A DNA stretch of 54,257 nucleotides from DATEVL01 sp035471625 (lineage in GTDB: Bacteria > Chloroflexota > Anaerolineae > Anaerolineales > E44-bin32). The stretch spans positions 1 to 54,257 of the forward strand of contig DATIPT010000154.1 of assembly GCA_035471625.1 (NCBI GenBank), written 5' to 3'. The notes under the pieces were generated by a model. The model had not been told where the DNA came from and did not search any database. It saw nothing but the letters and a program-made list of their open reading frames with translations. Position 1 is the first letter of the stretch, and each line of letters starts with the position of its first letter. Made by a program: the position numbers and the translations under genes. Below are positions 1-7,025 of the stretch, piece after piece.

Positions 1-710
1 TCGTCTTTCCCGGTTCGCTCTCGACCAACCTTTCGTGCGGCGTGTGTCTCGAATGCCTCCGCACCTGCCCGCTCGACAACGTCGCCGTCAACCTTCGCCC
101 ACCCGGCGCCGATCTGGCCCGGTCCGCCGCGCCCCGCACCGATGAACTCTTCAAGAGCCTGCTTTTGCTCGGAAGCGCCCTGATCTACGCCCTGGTCCTG
201 CTCGGACCTTCGACGGCGCTGCGGCGCGCCGCGCTGGACGTCGGCTCGGCCGCCTGGTTCGGGTATGCCGCCTCCTTTCTTCTGATCGCCGTCGTCGTGA
301 TCCCGGGGTCCTTCTTCCTGGCGACCGCCATCGGCCGGCCGGGACGCCGTCGATGGACCGACCTCACCTGGGCCCGATCGTTCTCGTCGGCGCTCATCCC
401 GTTGGGGATCGCCGCCTGGGCCGCGTTCAGCCTGGCCTTCGTCCTGGCGAACCTCGCCTACCTCGCTCCGGCCCTGGCCGACCCGCTCAGCCTCGGGTGG
501 AATCTACTCGGCGGGAACGCGATCCCGTGGACGCCGATCCCGTTCGGGATCTGGCCCCTGGTCGTGGTGCTCTCCGGCGGGCTCGCGTGGACGATCTACC
601 GCTCCGTCCGAGTGGCCCAGCGCCACAACGGGGGGCTGCGGGCGGCGGCCCCCGTCGGCGCCTTCTGCCTCGCCCTGGTTTCGGGGATGCTATGGGTCTT
701 CGCCGGCTGA
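1..710 (+). CDS. 4Fe-4S ferredoxin-type polytopic membrane protein, 3' part
   Basis: This reading frame is open from the left edge (first full codon at base 3), so the true start lies outside the window. The visible N-terminal end has a CGVCLECLRTCP motif, a Cx2Cx2Cx3CP pattern typical of one 4Fe-4S cluster, followed by an N-x-RP segment. About five hydrophobic helices follow. The arrangement recalls polyferredoxin membrane proteins of the NapH/NosR/CcoG type, but only the C-terminal part is visible and the family cannot be fixed. The stop overlaps the start of the CuA/cytochrome c gene by 19 nt, so the two are co-translated and probably feed one electron-transfer chain. The product is likely an inner-membrane electron carrier. 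Confidence 0.75.
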   Translation, partial: VFPGSLSTNLSCGVCLECLRTCPLDNVAVNLRPPGADLARSAAPRTDELFKSLLLLGSALIYALVLLGPSTALRRAALDVGSAAWFGYAASFLLIAVVVIPGSFFLATAIGRPGRRRWTDLTWARSFSSALIPLGIAAWAAFSLAFVLANLAYLAPALADPLSLGWNLLGGNAIPWTPIPFGIWPLVVVLSGGLAWTIYRSVRVAQRHNGGLRAAAPVGAFCLALVSGMLWVFAG

Positions 711-1684
711 CCTCCGAGACGGCGGCCCGCTGGGGGCTGGTCGTAGTCATCCTGGCTGTTCCCGTGGCGTTGCTGGTTGCCTGGCGCGCCGGTCAGTCGA
801 CCCCGACGCTGCACGCGCGGCTGGCCGAGGCAGGCGGCTGGCAGCCCGCCGTCCTGCACGCCGTCGTCGGCGAACCCCTTGAACTTCGCCTGATCTCCGA
901 GGATGTGGTGCACGGATTCGCCATCGGCCGGTCCGGTCTGCCCTCGATCGATCTCGAGCCCGGCCAGCCGGTCCTCGCCAGCCTGGTGTTCGAGCGACCG
1001 GGGACCTACACCTACTACTGCACCCGCTGGTGCGGCCCCGACCATTGGCGGATGCGGGGCGTGGTCGAGGTGTCGGGACCGGGTGAGCCCGCGCCAGGTC
1101 CCGAGCCGGCGACGTACATCGGACTCGGGATCGATATCGACGCTCATCACGAAGCCGAGGTCGTCCCGTCGCGCCGTCCGTCCGCCGCACGCGGGGCGGC
1201 GCTTGGCGTGACCCTGCCGCAAGGAAACCGGACGCGCACCGATTTCATCGCTCGCCCGCCGGTCGAGATCTGGGCGTCCCTGCGCGAGTCCCAGGCGACC
1301 AGCGGTCTGACCGACGCCCAGGTCTGGGACTTGGTGGCGCACCTGTGGCTCTCGACGACGACACCGGCGACGCTGGCGGAGGGACAAAGGCTGTACGCCG
1401 ACAATTGCGCCGCCTGCCACGGGGAGACCGGCGACGGCCGCGGGGTGGTGGTCACCCCGGTGGCGCCGACCCACGAGGGCGAGCCCGCCGGCCACGCCTC
1501 CAACCCGGCCGACTTCACCGACGCGGAACACATGCTCGGGGCCAGTTCCGCTCTGCTCCAGGGCAAGATTGTCCGGGGCGGGATGGGCACCGGCATGCCT
1601 TCGTGGGGCCTGATCTTCACCGAAGCCCAGACGTGGGCCCTGACGGACTATCTGTGGACATTCATCTTCGAGGAGAGTAAATGA
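692..1684 (+). CDS. membrane-anchored CuA cupredoxin / cytochrome c fusion
   Basis: The 330-aa product has one N-terminal membrane helix (residues about 12-32), a cupredoxin domain and a C-terminal cytochrome c domain. The cupredoxin part carries CTRWCGPDHWRM, which matches the CuA pattern Cx3Cx3Hx2M of cytochrome oxidase subunit II and N2O reductase, with an upstream HGF histidine as the other likely ligand. The cytochrome part has a CAACH heme c site and a later GMPSWG that can supply the axial Met. The start ATG at 692 was preferred over the longer frame because the segment before it is the shadow of the upstream gene. The stop overlaps the next ATG (ATGA). No catalytic oxidase subunit is visible, so this is an electron-transfer protein on the outer face of the membrane; the partner is unknown. 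Confidence 0.85.
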   Translation: MGLRRLTSETAARWGLVVVILAVPVALLVAWRAGQSTPTLHARLAEAGGWQPAVLHAVVGEPLELRLISEDVVHGFAIGRSGLPSIDLEPGQPVLASLVFERPGTYTYYCTRWCGPDHWRMRGVVEVSGPGEPAPGPEPATYIGLGIDIDAHHEAEVVPSRRPSAARGAALGVTLPQGNRTRTDFIARPPVEIWASLRESQATSGLTDAQVWDLVAHLWLSTTTPATLAEGQRLYADNCAACHGETGDGRGVVVTPVAPTHEGEPAGHASNPADFTDAEHMLGASSALLQGKIVRGGMGTGMPSWGLIFTEAQTWALTDYLWTFIFEESK

Positions 1685-2166
1685 ACAAGCCACGCAAGCG
1701 CCGCGGCATCGACCGCAACGGCAACATCCTGCCGGTCGCCCTGGTGATCGGGGGGGGCGCCGTCCTGCTTCTGCTCGGCGCCCTGGCCGTCATCGGGGGT
1801 CCCGGCCGGAAAGTGCCGATCGAGGTGCGCGGGCAGCCGAAGCTCCAGGTCGACGCGGAGGTTGTTGACCTCGGCGACGTCAAGCTCGGAAAGACGGTCG
1901 AAGCGGCGTTCGTCCTGGCCAATGTCGGCGACCAGGCCCTGAGCCTGACCGCCGCGCCCTACATCGAGGTCGTCGAGGGGTGTTGACCGCCCATCCCGAC
2001 CGTCGGTGCGACGGTCCTCCAGCCAGGCGAGAGAACGCAACTCTGGATGCAGTTCATGATGCACGGAGACATGGGCGGGCGGCACAACTTCCGGGTCCAC
2101 ATCTTCACCGATGACCCGACGGAGCCGGAGCGGACGGTGACCGTCCTGTCGAACTGGGTCGACTAG
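1681..2166 (+). CDS. DUF1573-like membrane-anchored protein, candidate selenoprotein (in-frame TGA at 1984)
   Basis: The frame reads from ATG 1681 to TAG 2164-2166 with a single in-frame TGA at 1984-1986, giving 161 aa with the TGA as residue 102. Residues 1-38 contain one membrane anchor. The rest is an Ig-like DUF1573-type fold (VDLGDVKLGKTVEAAF, later PERTVTVLSNWV). The TGA directly follows a Cys codon, giving VVEGC-U-PP; from memory of the family this place is usually a second Cys (GCCPP). Homologous-looking sequence continues without a break after the TGA, and a hairpin fitting a bacterial SECIS lies at 1998-2016. The part after the TGA is rich in Met and His (MQFMMHGDMGG), which fits copper binding. 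ATGA overlap with the CuA gene indicates one operon. Alternatives are a nonsense mutation or base error of a TGT/TGC codon. Confidence 0.75.
1998..2016 (+). promoter_or_regulatory. candidate bacterial SECIS element, DUF1573-like gene
   Basis: A perfect 7-bp inverted repeat GACCGTC / GACGGTC encloses the loop GGTGC (2005-2009). The loop begins 19 nt after the TGA, inside the 16-37 nt range expected for bacterial SECIS hairpins, and starts with G followed by GU as SelB binding requires in known cases. The codons spanning it are translated, as is normal for bacterial elements. Confidence 0.65.
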
Positions 2167-2188
2167 CCGGAGCTCTTGCCCCAAACGA

Positions 2189-2218
2189 ACAGGGCCACGC
2201 CCGTCGGCGTGGCCCTGT
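2189..2218. terminator. bidirectional hairpin terminator between convergent genes
   Basis: A 13-bp perfect stem (2189-2201 with 2206-2218) closes a CGTC tetraloop. It lies between the stop of the DUF1573-like gene and the convergent cupredoxin gene. T runs are weak on both sides. Confidence 0.7.
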
Positions 2219-2241
2219 GTCTTTATGCGACGGCTGGGAGC

Positions 2242-2661
2242 CTATCGGGCTTTCACCACCAGCGTCCCGACCATTCCGGCTTCCTTGTGTCCCGCGACGG
2301 AGCAGAAGAACTCATACGATCCGGCTTCGGTCGGCGTGAACTCGAGCGAGCTTGTCTCACCGGCATGGGCGGCGAAGTGGAGCTCGGGATCCATCCCGCC
2401 CATCTCGTGCTCCATCTCCTCCTCATGGACCTCACCCACCGCTTCGACGTGGATTTCCATGATGCTGAAATCGTGTTCGATGGCGCCCTCGTTGACCATC
2501 GTCAAGATCACCGGGCGTCCAGCCACGACCTCCAGCGTCTCCGGTTCATAGGCCAGATCGACGGCGGTCACCGTCAACTCCTGCGGGCCGGTCGGAGCGC
2601 TGGCGCAGGCCGCCAACCCCACGGCCAGAATGGCCGCACCGATCGATGGAATTCCTCTCAT
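2242..2661 (-). CDS. plastocyanin-like copper-binding lipoprotein (cupredoxin)
   Basis: The 139-aa product starts with a lipoprotein signal peptide ending in GLAAC (Cys about residue 19). The mature part is a single cupredoxin fold. Likely type 1 copper ligands are the His in AIEHDFS and the Cys, His and Met of CSVAGHKEAGM near the C-terminus. An acidic, Met/His-rich loop (EEEMEHEMGGMD) is inserted between the ligands and could hold additional copper. A GGGAGAG ribosome site lies 8 nt before the ATG. The protein is predicted to be anchored to the outer face of the membrane and fits the surrounding copper genes as an electron carrier or copper buffer. Confidence 0.88.
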   Translation of the reverse strand: MRGIPSIGAAILAVGLAACASAPTGPQELTVTAVDLAYEPETLEVVAGRPVILTMVNEGAIEHDFSIMEIHVEAVGEVHEEEMEHEMGGMDPELHFAAHAGETSSLEFTPTEAGSYEFFCSVAGHKEAGMVGTLVVKAR

Positions 2662-2780
2662 GGGTCTGTCTCTCCCTTCTCAGGCCGGTCTTTGACGATT
2701 GTCTCAACCTGCCCAGGGAGCGGGGTGCGCCACATGGCCCCTTCGAACGTGGGCAGAATGGCCCATCGGCCGCCTGGCGC

Positions 2781-3278
2781 TCAATCCAAATGCCAGAGGA
2801 AGATGCGTTCGGGGACGTCGGTGTCGCGGATGATCAGGGTCAACGTGCCGGCCCCTTCAAGGAGCCGGGTGCCGTCCGGCGTGGAGGCGGGGAAGACCAA
2901 GATCCCCCCGTAGTGATGCCCGGACCCGATCGGCCAGGCGCTCCCGGAGACCTCGAGCCCGGTGTCCGTCCGGAGGACCGACCGGGCCGCCAGATCCCAT
3001 CCAACATCGACCGAGTGCGTGTTCATCCCGATCTCGAACTCGATCGTCTCGGCCTGCGGGTCGAGCCCAAGGGGTAGGACGGCGAATTCGACCACACCCT
3101 GCGTGTCGTAGCGGGCCAGATCTTCGGACGGTTCTCCCAAGGAAGCTTCGGTTGGAGTGACGACAGCCGTCCCGGTGGGCACGGGCGTCCGGGTCGGAGG
3201 CGATACGGTTTCCGACGGAGCCCCGCAGGCCGCCAGGAGAAACGCCGCGAGAGAAACGACGATGCCGATCGGTCTCAT
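2781..3278 (-). CDS. predicted lipoprotein, function unknown
   Basis: The 165-aa product has a lipobox (FLLAAC, Cys 18) followed by a Thr/Pro-rich linker (residues about 21-45) and a compact beta-rich domain. No family is recognised. The start at 3278 overlaps the stop of the CCAHH membrane protein gene (TGA/ATG overlap at 3275-3278), so the two are translationally coupled. The domain has a MNTHSVDV segment and SGHHYGG, whose His residues could bind metal, but this is only suggestive. The position inside a copper block suggests an extracytoplasmic role in metal handling. Confidence 0.75.
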   Translation of the reverse strand: MRPIGIVVSLAAFLLAACGAPSETVSPPTRTPVPTGTAVVTPTEASLGEPSEDLARYDTQGVVEFAVLPLGLDPQAETIEFEIGMNTHSVDVGWDLAARSVLRTDTGLEVSGSAWPIGSGHHYGGILVFPASTPDGTRLLEGAGTLTLIIRDTDVPERIFLWHLD

Positions 3279-3802
3279 GAGATCGAGGCCGGCCTCGCCG
3301 GGTGGCCCTCCCGCCTCAGAACGACCAGCATCCACGCGATCCCGGCAAGGTTGATCGCCAGACCGAGGACCATCAGCGGCGTCTTCCACGCTGCCAGGAA
3401 CGTCGCGGCGAGGCTGACGCCGACGATCGGCAGAAGGTCGGTGACGTGATGGGCGCAGCAGGCGACCATCGCCACCGTCGACATCCCCCCACCGGCCGCC
3501 GACGCCCCGGCCCCCGAGGCAACGCCAACGGGACCGAGCCGCACCCGGATGTAGAGGCCGACCTGGATCGCGAAGGTGACGAGAATCGGCAAGACCAGCC
3601 CGCGGTCCTCCCAGAAGAGCTCGGCCGCGTGTTGCGGCGACTCGGCGATGGAGACGATCCCCAGGTATACGGCAGCCAGGGCCAGCCCGCCCAGCAGCCC
3701 GGCTCCGATCGGCACCCAGACCCGGCGCGGGAGTCGCGAGAACTCGAGCGGTAGCACATTGAGCCAGGCTCGCCCTGGCACACGAAGGGAAGGAGGTCGC
3801 AT
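3275..3802 (-). CDS. small polytopic membrane protein with CCAHH motif
   Basis: The 175-aa product has four to five predicted membrane helices. A striking MVACCAHHVTDLLP stretch in the middle places two Cys and two His at a helix end, a plausible metal-binding site. A Gly/Ala-rich loop (GVASGAGASAAGGGMS) precedes it. No named family is recognised. The ATG at 3802 was chosen over the GTG at 3826 because it begins a cleaner N-terminus, but neither has a strong ribosome site. It is coupled to the downstream lipoprotein and lies back to back with copB. The 3803-4053 interval shows no convincing gene or promoter. Confidence 0.72.
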   Translation of the reverse strand: MRPPSLRVPGRAWLNVLPLEFSRLPRRVWVPIGAGLLGGLALAAVYLGIVSIAESPQHAAELFWEDRGLVLPILVTFAIQVGLYIRVRLGPVGVASGAGASAAGGGMSTVAMVACCAHHVTDLLPIVGVSLAATFLAAWKTPLMVLGLAINLAGIAWMLVVLRREGHPARPASIS

Positions 3803-4053
3803 CGGTTGCCGCGTCCGACGACGCACGCAAGATCGTAGGCCGGGGCGTCGTCCGCGCCCAGAGCCGTTTCACCACGGACCGCAGGCGATTCGGCCTATGC
3901 CAGCCGGCCGCGTTTGGCCCTCACCCTCGCCTCCGCCTGATGGCAGAATGACGAAGGATGGCGGTCGCAACCTGGCCGCCGGGTGGACCCGAGGGATGAA
4001 TCGCCGGCCGTCTGCGTGATTCCGAGCCGACGGCCTTGCCGGAGGACGATTCG

Positions 4054-6219
4054 ATGCAGCGCGATGGCCACCACGACATGCACGACCCGGGTCCGGACCC
4101 GGACGCACACGGCACCCACCACGCCGAGCCTGGAGCGAGGGGACACGCCGCCCAGGCCGAGCACGGACACCCCCCCGAAGGCAGGACGGCCGGCTCCGAG
4201 CAAGGCCCGCCGCATTCGGCGGAGCACCGCCGCCACGGCGCGGGCCACGTCGATCACACCGGGCACGAGTCGATGTTCCGGCGTCGTTTCTGGGTATCGC
4301 TGATCCTGACGATCCCGGTCCTTGCGTACAGCCCGATGATCCAGGCATGGTTTGGGTTCCGCGCCCCCTCGTTTCCCGGCAGCGCGTGGGTCACTCCGGT
4401 GTTTTCGATTGTCGTCTTCGCCTATGGAGGCCTCCCCTTCCTGCGGATGGCCCGTCCGGAGATCCGCAACCGGCGCCCCGGGATGATGACCCTGATCTCC
4501 CTGGCGATCGGCGTCGCGTTCGTCTACAGCCTGGGGGCGCTGGTCTTCCTCTCGGGCGAAACCTTCTTCTGGGAGCTGGTGACCCTGATCGATATCATGC
4601 TCTTGGGGCACTGGCTTGAGATGCGCAGCGTCCGCCAGGCCTCGGGTGCGCTCCAGGAGCTCGCCCGACTGATGCCGGACACCGCCGAGCGGCTGACGCC
4701 CGACGGGCGGACGGAGACCGTCGCCACGAGCCACCTTCGATCCGGCGACATCGTCCTGATCCGTCCGGGTGCCAGTGTTCCGGCCGACGGCGAGATTGTC
4801 GAGGGCGAGTCGCACGTCAATGAGGCGATGATCACCGGCGAGTCGTCGCCGGTGGAGAAGACGCCCGGGATGCGCGTGATCGCCGGCACGATCAACGACG
4901 AAGGGGGCCTGCGGGTGCGGGTCACCGCCACGGGCGACCAGACGGCACTGGCCGGGATCATGCGCCTGGTCAAGCAGGCCCAGCAGAGCAAGTCCGATAC
5001 CCAGATCCTGGCCGACAAGGCTGCCGGATGGCTGTTCTACCTCGCTCTTGGCGTGGCCGCCGTCACGGCGGTCGCCTGGATCATCGCCGTTGGCTTCGAC
5101 GTCGAGGTCATCGCCCGGGTGGCGACCGTCCTCGTCATCGCCTGCCCCCACGCCCTGGGCCTGGCGGTCCCGCTGGTCGTCTCGATCACGACCGCGCTCG
5201 GGGCGCGCAACGGGATCCTGGTGCGCGACCGTCTGGCGCTCGAGAAGGCGCGTTTGATCGACACCGTCATCTTCGACAAGACCGGCACCCTGACCCGGGG
5301 CGAGTTCGGCGTGGTCGGATCCGCCGTCGTCGACGGTTGGACTGAGGATCGGGCGCTGGCGCTGACGGCGGCGGCCGAAGGCGATTCGGAGCATACGATC
5401 GCCCGGGCGATCCGTCGTTCGGCCGAGGCGCGCCACCTCTCCGTGCCGCGGGGTTCGGCCTTCGAGGCCATCAAGGGCCGCGGCGTGCGTGCCACCGTCG
5501 ACGGCCATCAGCTGCATGTCGGGGGACCGCGGCTGCTCGAAGGGCTGCAGGTCGAACTTCCTTCGCCGTTGCGCGAGTTCCAACGGCGAGCCGGCCAGAA
5601 GGGGCAGACCGTCGTCTTCCTACTTCAGGACCAGTCGCCGGTGGCCGCCCTCGCCCTGGCGGATGTCATTCGTCCCGAGAGTCGGGCGGCGATCGATCGG
5701 CTGCATGCCATGGGAATCCAGGTGGCGATGCTGACCGGCGACAGCCGGGCCGTCGCCGAAGTCGTCGGGCGCGAGCTCGGCATCGATCAGGTCTTCGCCG
5801 AGGTGCTCCCCGAGCACAAAGACCGCCACGTCGCCGATCTGCAGCGACAGGGGCGTCGGGTCGCCATGGTCGGCGACGGGGTGAATGACGCCCCCGCCCT
5901 GACGCGGGCTGACGTCGGGATCGCCATTGGTTCCGGGACCGACGTCGCCATCGAGTCGGCCGGGATCATCCTGGTCCGGAGCGATCCACTGGATGTGGTG
6001 AGGATCTTCAGCCTCAGCCGGGCCAGCTACCGCAAGATGATCCAGAACCTGATCTGGGCCACTGGCTACAACGTCGTTGCCCTACCCCTGGCGGCGGGGG
6101 TCCTCGCCCCGTGGGGGATCCTGCTCTCGCCGGCGCTCGGGGCGATGTTCATGTCGCTCAGCACGGTGATCGTGGCGATCAACGCCCAGTTGCTGCGTCG
6201 CCTGTCGCTGGCGGGCTGA
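4054..6219 (+). CDS. copB: P1B-type copper-translocating ATPase, CopB-like (CPH motif)
   Basis: The 721-aa product is a complete heavy-metal P-type ATPase. The first ~75 residues are His-rich (HHDMHD, HGTHH, HGH) and replace the usual CxxC metal-binding domain. Later come TGES, the intramembrane CPH motif (Cys about 364), the DKTGT phosphorylation site (Asp about 408), GDGVNDAPAL and a C-terminal MSLST (about 700). CPH plus a His-rich tail is the signature of the CopB subgroup. The usual SEHP motif reads SEHT here. The start at 4054 has GGAGG 8 nt upstream. It is expected to pump copper out of the cytoplasm, or to supply the copper proteins encoded nearby. Confidence 0.93.
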   Translation: MQRDGHHDMHDPGPDPDAHGTHHAEPGARGHAAQAEHGHPPEGRTAGSEQGPPHSAEHRRHGAGHVDHTGHESMFRRRFWVSLILTIPVLAYSPMIQAWFGFRAPSFPGSAWVTPVFSIVVFAYGGLPFLRMARPEIRNRRPGMMTLISLAIGVAFVYSLGALVFLSGETFFWELVTLIDIMLLGHWLEMRSVRQASGALQELARLMPDTAERLTPDGRTETVATSHLRSGDIVLIRPGASVPADGEIVEGESHVNEAMITGESSPVEKTPGMRVIAGTINDEGGLRVRVTATGDQTALAGIMRLVKQAQQSKSDTQILADKAAGWLFYLALGVAAVTAVAWIIAVGFDVEVIARVATVLVIACPHALGLAVPLVVSITTALGARNGILVRDRLALEKARLIDTVIFDKTGTLTRGEFGVVGSAVVDGWTEDRALALTAAAEGDSEHTIARAIRRSAEARHLSVPRGSAFEAIKGRGVRATVDGHQLHVGGPRLLEGLQVELPSPLREFQRRAGQKGQTVVFLLQDQSPVAALALADVIRPESRAAIDRLHAMGIQVAMLTGDSRAVAEVVGRELGIDQVFAEVLPEHKDRHVADLQRQGRRVAMVGDGVNDAPALTRADVGIAIGSGTDVAIESAGIILVRSDPLDVVRIFSLSRASYRKMIQNLIWATGYNVVALPLAAGVLAPWGILLSPALGAMFMSLSTVIVAINAQLLRRLSLAG

Positions 6220-6244
6220 CGCCAGCCCGGCGGCGGTTTCCGAC

Positions 6245-6250
6245 TACAAT
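6245..6250 (+). promoter_or_regulatory. -10 box TACAAT of the methyltransferase gene
   Basis: TACAAT lies 46 nt before the chosen ATG. No matching -35 is evident. An ATG inside this box (6249) would start within the promoter and was rejected. Confidence 0.45.
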
Positions 6251-6296
6251 GGCAGCGGCTTCCGGCGAGCCGGGGGCTCGTCGGTCCCGCCGTCCA

Positions 6297-7025
6297 ATGA
6301 CATCCTCCTTTGATCCCGAAGGTCGCGAGGCGGCCCTACTCGACTCGATCGGTGAACTCGAAGGCGCCCGAGTCCTCGAAATCGGCATCGGCGACGGGCG
6401 AATGACCTGGGCCTACGCCGGGCGCACGGCCTCCGTCACAGGGGTCGATCCGGATTTCGAGTCGCTCCAGGTCTTGCTCGAGGATCGCACCGGCCCCGAC
6501 CGGAGGGTGGTCTTCCCCATCTGCTCGGAAAGCGAGTCCCTCCCGTTGCCCTCCGAGCGATTCGACGCGGCGATCCTCGCCTGGTCACTCTGATGCATGG
6601 AACCCGAGGGCATGGTCCATGCCCTGGAGGAAATCCATCGCACTCTCCGGCCGGGCGCCCTCTTGGTCGACCTCCGTCCCTACCATCCCTACCGCCCCCT
6701 TGAACTGATCGACGAGGGGGTCGTGCGCGAGCTTGGAAGAATGGAAGAGGGCGACGGAAGCCTGGACGCCGCCTCCGATGCGGCCCTAAGCGAGGTCTTC
6801 CAACGCGGCCTGTTCGCCCTGGAGTCGGTCGGTTCGTTCTACCGCTGCTCCTACTGGGACACGGCCGAGGAACTGCGGGAGTACGTCGAGGAGAACTTCG
6901 AGACGACCCGCCTGCCTCGCCGGCTTGCCGGGGAAGCGCGCCGCGCCATCCGAGCCGCCGGCCGGAGCGCGCGGCTCCGCCTGCAGGCGTACATCGTCGT
7001 CACCCGACTGCGAAAAGCCGCCTGA
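6297..7025 (+). CDS. class I SAM-dependent methyltransferase, candidate selenoprotein (in-frame TGA at 6591)
   Basis: Read through one in-frame TGA (6591-6593) the product is 242 aa with residue 99 as the TGA. Before it are the SAM-binding motif I (VLEIGIGDGRMTW) and the acidic VTGVDPDF; after it come EEIHRTLRPGALLVDLRP (motifs IV-V region) and a normal C-terminus. The TGA sits where the fold continues: FDAAILAWSL-U-CMEPEGM, again beside a Cys codon. Frame, codon usage and domain order continue unbroken, and a perfect hairpin with a GGTC loop lies at 6608-6624. Neither half alone makes a complete fold. Substrate unknown. Alternatives are a nonsense mutation or base error. Confidence 0.75.
6608..6624 (+). 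promoter_or_regulatory. candidate bacterial SECIS element, methyltransferase gene
   Basis: GGGCATG and CATGCCC form a perfect 7-bp stem around GTC (or 6 bp around GGTCC). The apical loop starts 21-22 nt after the TGA at 6591-6593. The GGUC at the tip is the same tetranucleotide as in the E. coli fdhF SECIS loop. Confidence 0.65.

Noticed and set aside
353..691. N-terminal extension of the CuA/cytochrome c gene
   Set aside because: It is the out-of-frame reading of the upstream membrane gene; ATG 692 starts with a normal anchor.
1984..1986. TGA read as Trp (alternative genetic code)
   Set aside because: Most genes here end with TGA, and TGG is used for Trp throughout.
3895..5583. 562-codon open frame antisense to copB
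   Set aside because: Shadow of copB; no motif.
6249..6251. ATG 6249 as start of the methyltransferase
   Set aside because: It overlaps the TACAAT -10 box and would start before transcription.
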